From assembly GCA_003833135.1 (NCBI GenBank), contig QZLH01000672.1:1-59661 (forward strand): 59,661 nucleotides of DNA, read 5' to 3'. The translations under genes and the position numbers were made by a program. The first letter of the stretch is position 1. Each line of letters starts with the position of its first letter. Positions 11,501 to 22,874 of this stretch are shown piece after piece. The stretch comes from Oehlia diaphana (Eukaryota; Glomeromycota; Glomeromycetes; Glomerales; Glomeraceae). The notes below the pieces were generated by a model, which did no database searches, was not told where the DNA came from, and worked only from the letters and a program-made list of their open reading frames with translations.

Positions 11501-12379
11501 GTTTAATTGTTTCAATGAACTAGGTGCTGGTGCTGGTGATAGAATGTGAAATATATGCTTATCGTATGCGCTGGCTGATCTTGAGATTATTGATTTTTTC
11601 CGGTAAACAGTGGCGGTTCACTAATTGAATAATAGTATCACGTCTTGTGCTTCAGTTACTAAACCTATTCATGATAAATAAATCATTTCTATTGTACCGA
11701 TAATATAATATAAACCCTGGCTTTTTGAGTGAAAAGATAAAGATAAATTAATCGATCATCTTATACATCATAATCATAATCATAAATACCTTACCTGCTA
11801 CTACTATAATTATCATCGTTGTTTTCATTTATCTAATCCTTGTAACATTAATATCTTTGATTATTAATTGTGCGAAAAATCAACAAATCTGTCCATACAA
11901 GTTCAATTAAATAGCAGTTATCTTTTGGAATTTTTGCCATTTGTAAATAAAATAAAATTTAACGCAAAAATTTTAAAAAAAGATATATAATTGTATATTA
12001 CATACCCAACAGAGTGAAGTTCACGCCCATGCAAATAGAATATTCTAAGTGTTTTAATTCTTCAATTATTAAATAACTCGTTAATTCCACTTTCACCTAA
12101 TTTAGAGTTCCTCATATAGAATAGACGAATCACAACTATTGTGTGCGATCTTTGAGTTCTCATTCTTCTTGATTCTTTCTATTTCTTGCTCAAGGAATTT
12201 ATTTCCCCAATATGATTAAACACTATCTATTGACGCAATTATTATAACTTTACTAATGATCTGACTGTAAGTCTAGAGAAAACTTTTGGAAAAGTTATCA
12301 TTCGATTAAAGAAAACGTAGAGTCGTAGATTGTATCCTTTTTTTTATGTTAACCCTACTTGTAAGTTCAGTACGAATAT

Positions 12380-12450
12380 TTTATAATTTCTAAAAATATT
12401 ATGTTGAATAGAAATTTTATGATTTCTAAAAATATTATGTTGAATAGAAA
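12380..12450. repeat. Two direct copies of a 35-36 bp unit
   Basis: The unit, ending TTTCTAAAAATATTATGTTG with AATAGAAA, is present twice side by side and nearly identical, so the duplication looks recent. Confidence 0.8.
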
Positions 12451-13621
12451 CGAAGCTAAAAATAATAAATTGCAATAGATTTTGTTAATACTGATCCTAA
12501 AATTTCATTGGTTACACTCTGATCATTGGTCATGCGGCGGGACAGATGTACAGATGTACTTCGAACAATAAAATTCTGTAACTTTTGCATAAAAATACTA
12601 GCTTGTATATAAAAGGTAGATTTATAGCGTATTTAACTATTTTTATATCTTTATAAGAGCGTTTCGGTGATCTGATTGATGAGTACTTGTTTCACTTTCA
12701 CATTCTCTAAAGAAAAACATCCCACTTGATAATCATAAAATAATGTAGAAACATAAAATTACTGAATAAATGTCAGGTAACTTTCGTAAGAAATGTTACA
12801 AAATTCATAAGAAGAATCGCAAACGGGATATAAAATGCCTATTATCGTTCGTTCGTTATATTGTATATATCTCAAAAATAATAATCCACGAGATAATTAG
12901 ACAATTTAAGCCAAAATATCGGTTGATTTATCACGAAAAAAAAAATAAACATTTTTTTTAACGGAATTAATTTATTAATTGTCCGGAGCGTAGGCTTATA
13001 ATTGATCGACAAATCACCTGATTACATTATCGTCAAATCAAGAGGATTGCCCGAAGAATGTTCACGAAAATATACTACATCTGCAAATATTTCTACAAAT
13101 AATGGATTTTTCTTTAATAGCAAAGTATTACTTTGTCTTATATATTATTACTAAAATTGGAAACAATAACATTTTTTTATTTGTTATTAGGTCAATTGCT
13201 TACTGTCTGTCATACTTGGATAGAATTAAACCAATTATTTTCGCCTGTCCTGTGGCTTATTTGTGTAAAATTTTCCTATGATCATTGATTAAGGTTCATT
13301 GATGTATTCACACATTCAATCAGATCGGATTCGCCGATCCTTTTGGATTGCATATAATCCGTGGTCATAAATAATTGGAAACCAACGAGATATACCGACA
13401 GCCGATTTGTCGAAGTTTAAATTTTTTATTTTTTATTTTTTATAATAAGGAGCGTTTCTTGCTCATTTGATTTAAAGATTCTTTGATTCTTCTACAGTAA
13501 TCGCTCGCCGTCAGATCATACCAACGTTACCAACGTTAATATGATCACTTCAATAATAAATCATCAGGATAAATCATATGGTAAACAATATAGTGAACCA
13601 ACCAATTAAAGTCTTCAGAAT

Positions 13622-13645
13622 CTTCGTTATAAAATTATAACGAAG
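13622..13645. repeat. Hairpin with an 11-bp perfect stem
   Basis: CTTCGTTATAA pairs with TTATAACGAAG across a 2-base centre. It is isolated, has no T run after it and no gene beside it; its role is unknown. Confidence 0.6.
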
Positions 13646-14539
13646 TTGATGTTCAGGACGGCTACTTCGCTATAGGAAGAGTTGATTGTAGTTGTAAGAG
13701 CAATGTAAACTGTTAAGTATACATATTAAAACCTATAACCGTCATATTGGGGCTCAATTTTATCAAAACATATAACATATAAGAACATTCTATTTATACC
13801 ATATCTTTTATTAACCAAACCAAAATAATAACATTATTATATACTGTATTGGTATTATCTTTTTATTATCATAAATATATATATAATATTTTATTATATT
13901 GGATTATTATTTTCAAAAGAGAATATTGTGAAAGAATTGTGAGAGGTTGATCAGATTTTGAAACTAAAAAATTACATCTTTAACAACTGATGATTTTATC
14001 TTTAAAGAGTTTAATTTATAAAAAAAGTTTTGTTGTAAATATTAATTTTATGTTTTGGCTAAATATTTTTAAGATACCTTGATTAAACAAATATTTGTAT
14101 ATGGGAAATTAGTGATTGAATATTAATAACACAGCCATTTAGAGTTTTAATGGCTTCCCGACCTTTTTTTTCTTCCATAACTTAAATCGTTTTTTCCCGG
14201 AGTTCATCATGTATTAATTTTTTCCTTTCATAATTTAATCTCCATCTTTTTCTCAAGAGTTCATGTCGCACAATTTGGTTGTGCCTGGAATATTAAAAAA
14301 ATTATGGATCATAAAGTCTGCTCATTTGTATATCATTATATATGAATGTCGGTATAATAATATTGAAAATATCTTTTAACGGACAATAAGTCGAGACAGG
14401 ATGACGTTTCATTTTAAATTGTATTTTAATTTTTGTATTTCCTAAAATAAATAATAACAGGGGAGAGGAGGTTCCAAAAAATTTGAAAACATTATTAGCG
14501 AATTGATTACGAATTTTATATTTCTTTTTAAGATCATTC

Positions 14540-14680
14540 TATGAAAAGAAATACCGGAATTTGACTGGAATATTGTCCAGATAATATCCGGAGTCTTTCG
14601 GGACGTCCGGAATCTTTTATATTTCGGTACATTTCCGGAAGATTTAGACATTTTCTGGATTTATCTCCAATTTCCGGGCA
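14540..14680. repeat. TTCCGGA word cluster
   Basis: The words TCCGGA, CCGGAA, TTCCGG and TTCTGG occur about eight times in both orientations within 140 bp. The two overlapping minus-strand frames over this stretch (14442-14651 and 14534-14752) are translations of the cluster, not genes. Confidence 0.5.
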
Positions 14681-14689
14681 TCTCTTTTT

Positions 14690-15110
14690 GTAGCCGCGTG
14701 CACGTTTAGCTGATGGACGATAAGATCGAGCCAAACAAAGCCTATCAATCAAAGCCCATCTAAGTTTATAAATAAAGTAATTTTGAAATCAAAGCTGGAA
14801 TCAATTGGAATAGCCAGTGCATAGCCGCATGCATATTTAGCCGGTAAAATGCAGGTTAAAATAATTAATAGCTCATATATAGGCCTACCAAAGCCATAAG
14901 CTAAGAAATATAGTAAATTGAAACCAAAGCATCAATTGGCATAGCCGCATGCTGCATTTAGCCGACAAAAAGCTTATATCAAAGCCCATCGAAACTTAGA
15001 AATATAGTAAATTTGAAATCAAAGCCGGAATCAATTGGCATAGCCGCATGCGCATTCAGACGGTAAAAAAATGGCTTAATACCAAAGCAACCAGACAAAA
15101 GCCTGTATAA
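14690..15110. repeat. Four tandem units of 100-130 bp with CATAGCCGCATGC
   Basis: Units begin with CATAGCCGCATGC-like sequence near 14691, 14820, 14940 and 15039. They continue through TTTAGCCG, AAAGCCCATC, AGAAATATAGTAAATT and GAATCAATTGG. The second and fourth agree best. The AAGCC word is frequent in the array. Confidence 0.7.
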
Positions 15111-15600
15111 CCAGCCTATCAAAGCCAAAATTTTTTACTTCACGTGATAACATCAATGATAGCTATTGGTACATGAGATGTATTTGTAGTACAGAGTAGT
15201 AAAAAAAAAAATTTTCATTGTAAAATTTTAAAATTATCAGTATTCATACAGAAAATAAGCATTACTAACATTTTCGTTCGTTATCCGTCTCGATAATCAA
15301 AAAATAAATCATATCATATTACTTTGCATAATGAAAGATCGCATTGATTCCTATTGGTCGCACAAAGCACTCCCTAATTGATCAGTTATTGATAATACTA
15401 ATATATTTCTTGTGGTGATGTACAGTATTGTGACAAAACTCTTATTAGATTCCATTATTATACCGATTTTCCAGGGGGCTTTTTTCACAGCCATTTTTAT
15501 ATTTTATCAATCAACAAATCAGTAACACCGATATCCAAAGATAATCTACATAAAAAGTTGCATATAATCACGCTCAGTTGGTTTTTTTTTTTCAATTCAA
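15111..15600. other. Spacer before the kinase relic
   Basis: It contains one CACGTG site (15141-15146) and otherwise only AT-rich sequence. Confidence 0.4.
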
Positions 15601-15602
15601 AA

Positions 15603-16404
15603 ATGCTTAATACTAGAAACTTAAACAATCGTGAATTTAAAAAAATTGGTTCCAGAATTATGGCAAAAGTTTACTTTAATAAATTTATTACTCTAAAGGA
15701 AATTATTAAAGAGGTAATTATTATACAAGTGTTATTTTTATTTTAACGATTTTAACGTATATCAAATTTTTAAAACAATTCTATTCATGTTTTAGATTAT
15801 TGAAGTAAACTTTTGTAAAAATATTACTCATTTTTACGGCACTATAAGAGGTATAATGAATGTTTTAAATATTTTGATATAAATATATATAATATATAAT
15901 TACTTTTTGAGACCTAAAATAATTTTTTTTTAATAAAGTTTCGTTAGTAATGGAATACGCTGATAGCGGTACTCTTAGTGTTCAACTTACATGGAAAGAT
16001 AAAATCAATATGGCATTTCAATTAGCTCATGTTGTATTATTTTTACATGATGAAGGAATTGTGCACCGTGACTTGGTAAAGTTCGTTTATTTTACATTCT
16101 TATTTTCTTATTTATATTGTTATTATATTTTAATTTTAATATGTTATTTATTTGCATCTATTAATAGCACTCCAATATTTTGATGCTAAGTCATCAAAAA
16201 AATATTAAATTAGCAAATCTTGGTTCGTCCAGGAAGATTGTGGAATGTCCACGTGGATATTTTCCCATAGTGTGGGTGTATTATTATGGGAAATATCTAG
16301 TGGACATTCCCCGTTTCATACAGAACCAAGAAACATTTTTACTCAAATTGTAGAGAGACACCTGTTCCTAATACACCTGAAGATTATGTAAAAATTTATA
16401 CTGG
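15603..16404 (+). pseudogene. Protein kinase pseudogene (TKL-like family)
   Basis: Kinase pieces follow in order. The glycine-loop region reads EFKKIGSRIMAKVYF, with the glycines partly lost. The expected beta-3 lysine segment is missing; the C-helix remnant ITLKEIIKEV follows. After an intron come NITHFYGTI, then LVMEYADSGTL and GIVHRDL, the latter ended by a GT donor. After another intron comes NIKLANLGSSRKIVE, where the metal-binding DFG is NLG. The activation segment up to the next helix is deleted and the sequence resumes at [15 protein letters not shown]. After one more frame change it ends [19 protein letters not shown]. Loss of the lysine, the DFG aspartate and the activation loop makes catalysis impossible. 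The same motif order is intact in the kinase gene at 50.5-47.8 kb, so this is a decayed family member, still carrying introns. Confidence 0.8.
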
Positions 16405-17690
16405 TAAATATATAATCTTAATTATAATTTACAAATTATTAATGTGCTTATACATATATATATTTATTTATTTATATATTTTCTCTCTCTTCTTATCATC
16501 ATTTATGAACAGATTCCACAAATTCTTGTTATACTGCAAAGGACAATGTTGATGAAAGGAGATATCTCGCGAACGATTCTATACCTGAACTACAACCTGG
16601 AAGAAATGTCAATGGAAATTCAATCAAATATTTATGGATTTAAAGAAAAAGCAATCGAATTACTGCTTTTTTCTATATCATAAATGGCTTGTTATCATAC
16701 TCACAATGCGGGCTCTGAGCATGTCCAATATCCATGAAGCGTTATAGTTGATGAAATATTTGATCTTACAAGAAAGAAATGAAGTGAAAAATTTTTATAG
16801 CCTAGTACAATTTCGTTTATGTATGAAGGTAATCTATAGGTGTATGTGGAACAAGTCGCTCAATACATTTAGTAAATTAGAAACTTAATAAAGAATTTAT
16901 TTTATTATTTTTTATTATTACAAATTTTATAAATGAAGATTTTTTAATTAAACAATATTTAAAATGTTAAAAATGTTAAACATGGTTACTCAAGGATGGA
17001 AAACTGGGTTCTACTAAAAATTGATTAATATTTGCACCAAAATTGAATATAAATTTTTTGAATTAAGTTTTTTTTTCGTTATACCGCAGCTGAAGCTAAT
17101 TCAATATCACGTGATACACGTGATATAAAATATATAAATAAGGGCTTTCCCCGAAATTCGAAAATTTTCTTTTTTTTAAATTTTTTTAATAGGATGCTTC
17201 AGTAATTAGTAATATACAGGTGTTAATGAACATTGCAAATCGCATTAAACAACTAGATGGTGTTAATTAACGCATATACTGGTATGAATCAACGCTTCTA
17301 AAGCTTCCCGATGCGTATAGCTCGGGGTCATTCACATTTCATAGATCCTCCTATTTTAGCTATTTACCCTTTTTATCGATCAATGGTATCATCATTATTC
17401 GATTAGCAGGAACAATACTCTACAATGTTCAAAGAACATCATCCAAATAAATAATAACGCATATGCGAGCCATTAAAAGAAAGTTAACTTTAACACTTGT
17501 TTATTAATGTGATAATAAATCTTACAATATTAAATGACAGAATTTTATATTTAACTAGCTAACATGTTATACCTCTATATTTCCTGAAAAAAACTGAATA
17601 CCAAATTAAAAGAACGTTCAATATATTTTTTTTTCGCCCCTTTGTTCTTTTTTAGTTCTTTCATATTCCTATTACAATTTTAATTCACGT
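16405..17690. other. Spacer; possible 3' scrap of the kinase relic
   Basis: An open frame at 16444-16683 directly follows the kinase relic's last donor-like GGTAAATAT and may contain its decayed 3' exon, but I see no convincing motif. A CACGTG pair lies at 17108-17122. The word GTTAATTAAC at 17260 resembles the sub-terminal word of the hAT remnant at the left edge. Confidence 0.35.
17108..17122. promoter_or_regulatory. Double CACGTG site
   Basis: ATATCACGTGATACACGTGA contains two CACGTG palindromes (17108-17113 and 17117-17122), the core recognised by bHLH factors such as Cbf1/Pho4 in other fungi. No intact gene starts nearby on either strand, so a promoter role is unproven. Confidence 0.35.
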
Positions 17691-18527
17691 TTCCCGCTTT
17701 GTTCAGCTTATTCTCTTTTATCTCGTTTCTTAGATTATATATCACGTTTGTTTGATTGTTTATCTTTATTTGTTAGTTTTCCTATCTCTTCTGTTAATTT
17801 TTCTATTTGCTCTTTATCTTTACTATTTCCTTTGCCATTCAGATAAATGGAGATTAATGTATTGATTTTATCAGGGGTTTCATTAAAATGGTCAACTAAT
17901 CAAATAAAAGATAAAGTATATAAAGTACAAATTCCAAAAGCTATTTTTGTGGTAATAGGACTGGTGCTAATTAAATTTCCAGATACAATAGCTGGATAAA
18001 CAATTTATTGATATGTTTAAAAAAATTTAAGATTTTAGTGATATGTTTAAATTTTCTAAATAACGTCCCAATTTACCTTCACGAAGTTTGCGAATGCGTA
18101 AAATTGTGATATAAAACCCATGTAAACCATAGAATACAATTCCAGAAATATATATTATCATATTTGCTAACCTCAATCTGTTGCATCTGTTAACTCTAGA
18201 GGTGCAAACTTAACTAATTTTTAAATTACGTCCATACGTCTTTATATGACTTAACTAGTTACGACATATGACTTATCTAATTACGTCACAATTACGTCTA
18301 ATAAGTTTGCACCTCTAGTTAACTCCAAAGTTTTCAATGCAATAATTACTTATGCAACTATTGTAACTATAAACGTGTTTAACATCATTATTATTAAGAT
18401 CAAAATCACCACTGATAAAGGTTTTATACCCAGAATATGATGAAATAGTAAGCACGAAAATGAAGTAGCAAGCTAACATTTCACCTTTAAATATTTCAGA
18501 TAACTTTTTAATGCTTATATTGATCAA
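17690..18527 (-). pseudogene. Broken second copy of the 390-residue membrane protein
   Basis: The minus strand parallels roughly residues 165-390 of the intact protein at 30.4-31.6 kb. It reads GEMLACYFIFVLTISSYSGY, then SNYCIENFGVN. After the 121-bp insertion come RLANMIIYISGIV, IRKLREGKLGR, then NQYINLHLSEWQ in a shifted frame, and coiled-coil remnants. Several stops and frame changes follow the insertion. The amino-terminal half, with three membrane segments and the acidic linker, is missing. The homology continues a little past the stop, so this is a DNA-level duplication rather than a processed copy. Relative to the intact gene it lies 12 kb away in the opposite orientation. It is inactivated by truncation, stops and the MITE. 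Confidence 0.85.
18197..18317. mobile_element. 121-bp hAT-type MITE with 8-bp target duplication
   Basis: The element starts TAGAGGTGCAAACTTA and ends with its exact complement (16 bp). It is flanked on both sides by GTTAACTC (18189-18196 and 18318-18325). Comparison with the intact paralogue shows that removing the element and one target copy restores continuous alignment, so both boundaries are certain. The terminal TAGAG and the 8-bp duplication are typical of hAT elements. The inside is made of AATTACGTC and TATGACTTA words in both orientations. It has no coding capacity, so movement would need a transposase supplied in trans. Confidence 0.92.
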
Positions 18528-18539
18528 ATATTAAGTATT

Positions 18540-19425
18540 TATTTAATAAGTCCAAGACGTAACATATTCGTAGCTTGTATATATAATTTATTAAATTTTC
18601 TAATATTTCTAATAAAATTTCATTTGGTAATTTTAAAAGATTAATGCTTATCGTATACGCGTAATTTATTTGTTAGTAACGCTAATATTATCTATATTAT
18701 TCTCAGTATTTTCAGGTAATCCAGAATCTTTTATTATGAGTTTAAACATTTTATTTAATTGATAATGCGACCCGTTCGAATTTATGCAGTAATAAATACT
18801 TTGACAAATATTTTTAATATAATAAATTTTTCAATTATTGAGTTTTCAATTTTTTTAGATTATTATATGATAAAGCAATTATATTAATCAAAAATAAATA
18901 TTTTGTTATTATTTTTTCATATCAAATATTATTTTATTTAATAATTAAATAAAATATATAATCGAATATGTAATTACAAGTACCTAATTATTATAAATTC
19001 AAATTTGATTTTAAAATAAGATTCGCCGTTTTAATAAAAATAATTATTATTTATGGATATCAAGAAACGTAATTTAACTGAGTGTTATTTATAAAACGGC
19101 TATTAAAATTTTTTTTAACTCAATATCTAAATGTGTCTAATTTTAAAATTCTTATTCATTGATTATATTGGATTACTGGTTTAAGAATATGAAATAAAAC
19201 ACAAATTTTATTCAATGCAAACAAATTTATTTAGACTGATTGTTTTTATTTCAATTTGCTTTTTTAGTTTCATTAGTTTTATTAAAAAAAATTTTTTTTT
19301 TCCTTTTTTTTTCAAGCAAATGATGCATGATGATCATTTCTTGTTTTTTTATCAAAGTTATAATACATGAATATATCCCTTTTAATTTTAAATAAATTTT
19401 TTTTCAACAAATTAAGCCCTATCAA
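18540..19425. other. AT-rich spacer, no gene seen
   Basis: Only low-complexity AT-rich sequence is present on both strands. It would include the lost 5' half of the broken membrane-protein copy, but nothing of it is visible. Confidence 0.45.
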
Positions 19426-19426
19426 A

Positions 19427-19852
19427 TGTCTGTTATGCATAAACCTGTATAATCGCTACAACAAATCTAATTACCTCATGGCGCATGCACGAAAACATAT
19501 ACTCAAATGAAAGGTGAATGCATAAAAATGAATGCTTGTATGTTTTTGGTATATAAAATTCAATCTATCTATATCATATAAGGAAATTAAAAAAAGGGCG
19601 AAAATCATAGTAGTGGACATGTCCGGGCATGATTTTTCATTCCCTTATCTGTTATAGATAAATACACTAATACTTTTAACAAACTTGAATTCTATATACC
19701 AAAACATCATTTTTCACTTGAGTATATGCTTTCGTGCTACTATGCTACAACATTTGACTGTTATGCATAATCGCTAATTACCTCATGGTGCATGCACGAA
19801 AACATATATTCAAATGAAAGGTGAATGCATAAAATGAATGTTTGCATGAATT
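19427..19852. repeat. Foldback element plus a direct partial copy
   Basis: The left arm (about 19487-19612) and right arm (about 19625-19740) are imperfect inverted repeats around a GGACATGTCC centre. Both arms contain GCACGAAA, CATATACTCAA, TTTTGGTATATA and an ATGATTTTT/AAAATCAT end next to the centre. The left-arm segment CATGCACGAAAACATATACT, with its preceding TAATTACCTCATGG, recurs in direct orientation at 19758-19852. The structure suggests two copies of a foldback MITE, one partial. Confidence 0.65.
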
Positions 19853-20098
19853 TATGTGTGACGGCCCTTTAGGAGCGAGGCTATACTTCAGATTTTAACG
19901 ATATTCATCTCAATTCGTGTGGATTTTTCAATAAAGCCGATTTTGTAATGGCGCCTCATTTTTAGTTATAATGATATTTCATAACCGGGTTTTTGTTGTA
20001 ATATAAATAGTCTTATTGTAGACATACTATATAAAGGTCGCTTAGACTTGTAATGTTTAACTATAAATTTTAAACAACTATCGAGAAAACACAAATCA

Positions 20099-22166
20099 AT
20101 GTCATTATTAAATGGTATACCGCTGTAGCTTCACATATATTCTTATGGTTTAAAAATTAAACAATTAATAACTAACTTTGCATTGACATATATTAATTAC
20201 ACATTCATTTAATTAGGTTTAGCGGTTACCGTCCGTATTGAACAGATAACATGTTCTCAATCACTTAAATGGACTAAACTTAAGTTTGTTAATAAGTGTA
20301 CCTATGTTTCTAAAGGGAGTATAGAGGATCTTGAAATCCCTGATGGATGGTTGTATCATAGTAAATTAAAATTTAGAGTTTACGGATCCTTATTAATTGA
20401 AAATACTCTTGATGACATCCGATCAAAATTTCAGAAATCTCAGAAATTTCAGAAATTTCAGAAACTAGTTGGAGAACATCACCTTCATGGGAAAGCAATT
20501 GGATGTGGTTCCATTCGATTAAATTTTTTAGAACCGGACCAAAAAATTGAACGGTAAGACGAAATCATGTGTAGTGTATGGTGATATTTAGCTGTGTGTA
20601 ACGTATACACTATTGTGGTAAAGTATAAGAGTGTGGAATATACACAGGTGATAAATAATATCCCGGCCCGCGTTATGATAATTTTGGCCGATTTATTCTA
20701 TTTATCACCTATGTCAGTATGGTATCACATGGAGCGCCATTACCTCCACCCTACACCACACGTTTCATCACTCAAATGAAAAAATATTTTTTATACTAAT
20801 TTATATTAATGACAACAGTGTTATTGATCTTAAAGCTAAAGGATCACAAGAAATTATTGGTCGTATTCAAATAAGTATGCATACCTCCAGAACACAAATA
20901 CAACCACAATCTAATGTTAGGGATGTCCAAGTCCTTCTTGAAGATTTTGATGGCGGGATTATGGAAATATGCAAGCTTCTTAGATCTAAGAGTTGTGATA
21001 CCCAAAAACTCCTGTAATATTTATTTTATTTATTTATATATTAGTATGGGAAGTCGTGTTAATTGATGTTATTATTTATTTAGTGATCATCCAATTATAT
21101 ATTCTCCTCTTATTGAGAATAAAATAAAGGAAGCTCTAGAATACTTGAAATTTTCAAATATATTATACGTATGTTCTTGTATATAATCTGAATTTATTGA
21201 CCACTAACCATTTTTGTTTACTAACAAGTTTATCATAATATTCGATTAGAAATATTCAATGCTAGGACTTCTTGCTGAAAACAAAATTAAAAAATCTCTT
21301 GAACGTCTTAGTAAAAAACTCATTTGTTATACCAAAAATAGAAAGAATATACCTGCATACATGATAATTGAAGATGAACAAAAAAAATCCATTATCATAT
21401 GTATCCGCGGAACCCTTGTAAGATTTAATCAAGTTCTTTTCTAACACATATAAAAATTTATCTATTAATTAACAATATTTTTAATATTTTTGTAGAGTAT
21501 TTCTGATATATTGATCGACCTTAAAGCATACAATGTAGATTATAATTGCGAAGACTATTATCATTTTGGAATGCATCAAAGTGCAAACATTATTTTTAAT
21601 GAGTTACGTGATAAAATTAAAAAATATAGTAATTATTCCGTTAAAGTGACTGGGCATTCTTTAGGCGCAGCTGTGTCATCTATTGTAGCTATACTCTTAC
21701 AAAAACATGAATTTGATATCCAAGCATGGAATTTTGCAACCCCACCATGTTGTTCATTTTCTTTAACTTCTAGAACCAAGGATTTTATTAATAATTTTGT
21801 GAATGAAAATGATATTATTACAAGAATGAGTTTTGAAAATTTAAGAGAGATATCTACTAAAATGGTATGTACTGTTAAATTGTAATTGTAATATTAATTT
21901 AAATAATTAATGAATTAATTATCTTTTTATAAATATTAATATTATGATAGAATCTGAATAAAAATGAATTGGAAGTTACCAACAGAAAACTATATATTCC
22001 AGGGAAGATATACTACTTGCATAAAAAAGATGGTGAAAGTGAAATAAAATGTGGAGAATCCCAACCAGATCATTTAACAGGAATTAGTCCGCAACATGAT
22101 TTCTTTAGTCATGTTGTGTGGGAATACAAGAAGAACCTTAAGACTATTATTCAATATGTAAAGTAA
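20099..22166 (+). CDS. C2-domain / class-3 lipase protein (7 exons, 461 residues)
   Basis: The exons I infer are 20099-20114, 20217-20553, 20819-21013, 21084-21168, 21250-21417, 21496-21864 and 21951-22166. All introns are GT-AG and the exons join in frame to 461 codons. Residues about 5-160 look like a C2 domain (start LAVTVRIEQITC; later GKAIGCGSIRLNF and RVIDLKAKG), suggesting docking on lipid membranes. Residues about 190-450 are an alpha/beta-hydrolase of the Lipase_3 class. SIIICIRGTL is the strand before the oxyanion region, VTGHSLGAA carries the nucleophile near Ser322, FATPP follows, NDIITR offers the acid near Asp373, and the histidine is 439 or 444 in SPQHDFFSH. By family the likely reaction is hydrolysis of an acyl ester of a glycerolipid (diacylglycerol-lipase-like); substrate is inference. 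The first exon codes only five residues, so that start is the least certain part. Intron 2 is long because of a foldback insertion. Confidence 0.85.
20568..20760. mobile_element. Foldback MITE inside lipase intron 2
   Basis: The ends are TGTGTAGTGTATGGTG on the left and, read inward on the minus strand, TGTGGTGTAGGGTGG on the right. Further inside, AGGTGATAAATA followed by CGGCC occurs in both arms, facing each other around about 20680. The insertion explains why this intron is 265 bp while the others are 70-102 bp. I could not identify a clean target duplication. Confidence 0.6.
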
Positions 22167-22870
22167 TTTTTAAATTGTAATAATTTTTTGGATTTTATTT
22201 TTTTATCACCATAGCGAACACCAAAATATCACGTGATAAACAATTTCACGTGATTTATATACGAACAATTATTATTAACATAAAAAATAAAGACTCCTGA
22301 AAGGATGTTCGATTGCAAACCTCACGATAGATGTTTGACATCAATCTCTTTATAAAATGGATCGTTATCAATTATTTACTGGATTTGAAATAGATTATTT
22401 ACATATAAAAATCCTATATTTCTAATTTTTTGTGAACCCATTGAAACAATATAACCGTTCTCTATTTCAATCTTTACATCACAAATACTTGGTTTATTTT
22501 TTCTAGCCCTTCCATTTTTATTGTATCTAAATACTTTGCTAACAAGTGAAATTAATATTACAACATTATCACAATACATTGTATACAAACCATCATAAGA
22601 TACTCGTTATTGGTCTTGTAAAGGCATCGTATAATAGTCAGTATAACATTAATTGTAATATTAATTTATTAACATATATATTTAATATAAATTGTAACAA
22701 ATTATTGTAAAACATATTGTAAGTTTAATTGTAAAAGTTATTTATCAAATACATTATCTAATATAAAAATTAATGCCTGTACAGTACGTTGACTTCAAAG
22801 ATGACCCTCATGATCAACAATCACCTGATTAAATCTCTATCTATTCTACATTCGCTAAGAAAATATATTT
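22167..22870. other. Spacer with a CACGTG pair and an unrecognised ORF
   Basis: Two CACGTG sites (22230-22235 and 22247-22252) lie just downstream of the lipase gene. The minus-strand frame 22376-22588 (70 codons) has normal-looking composition and can be read upstream through one stop (near 22605) to a short segment ending RVSYDGLYTMYCDN. It may be the relic of a gene, but I recognise no family. Confidence 0.4.
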
Positions 22871-22874
22871 CCAG

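Larger units (their letters stand above)
8566..14430. other. Long tract with no recognisable gene
   Basis: Poly-T/poly-A rich sequence runs to 9250, followed by mixed AT-rich sequence. Words of the type AATTACGTC/AATTACGTT cluster at 9285-9520 and resemble the interior of the MITE at 18.2 kb. On the minus strand at about 10840-10745 there is a short run reading WQCGRAAGCGLIRVGYDEDD that has more normal composition than its surroundings, possibly an old exon of something I do not recognise. A 63-codon minus-strand frame at 11018-11209 is also unrecognised. No tRNA or rRNA was seen. Confidence 0.4.
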
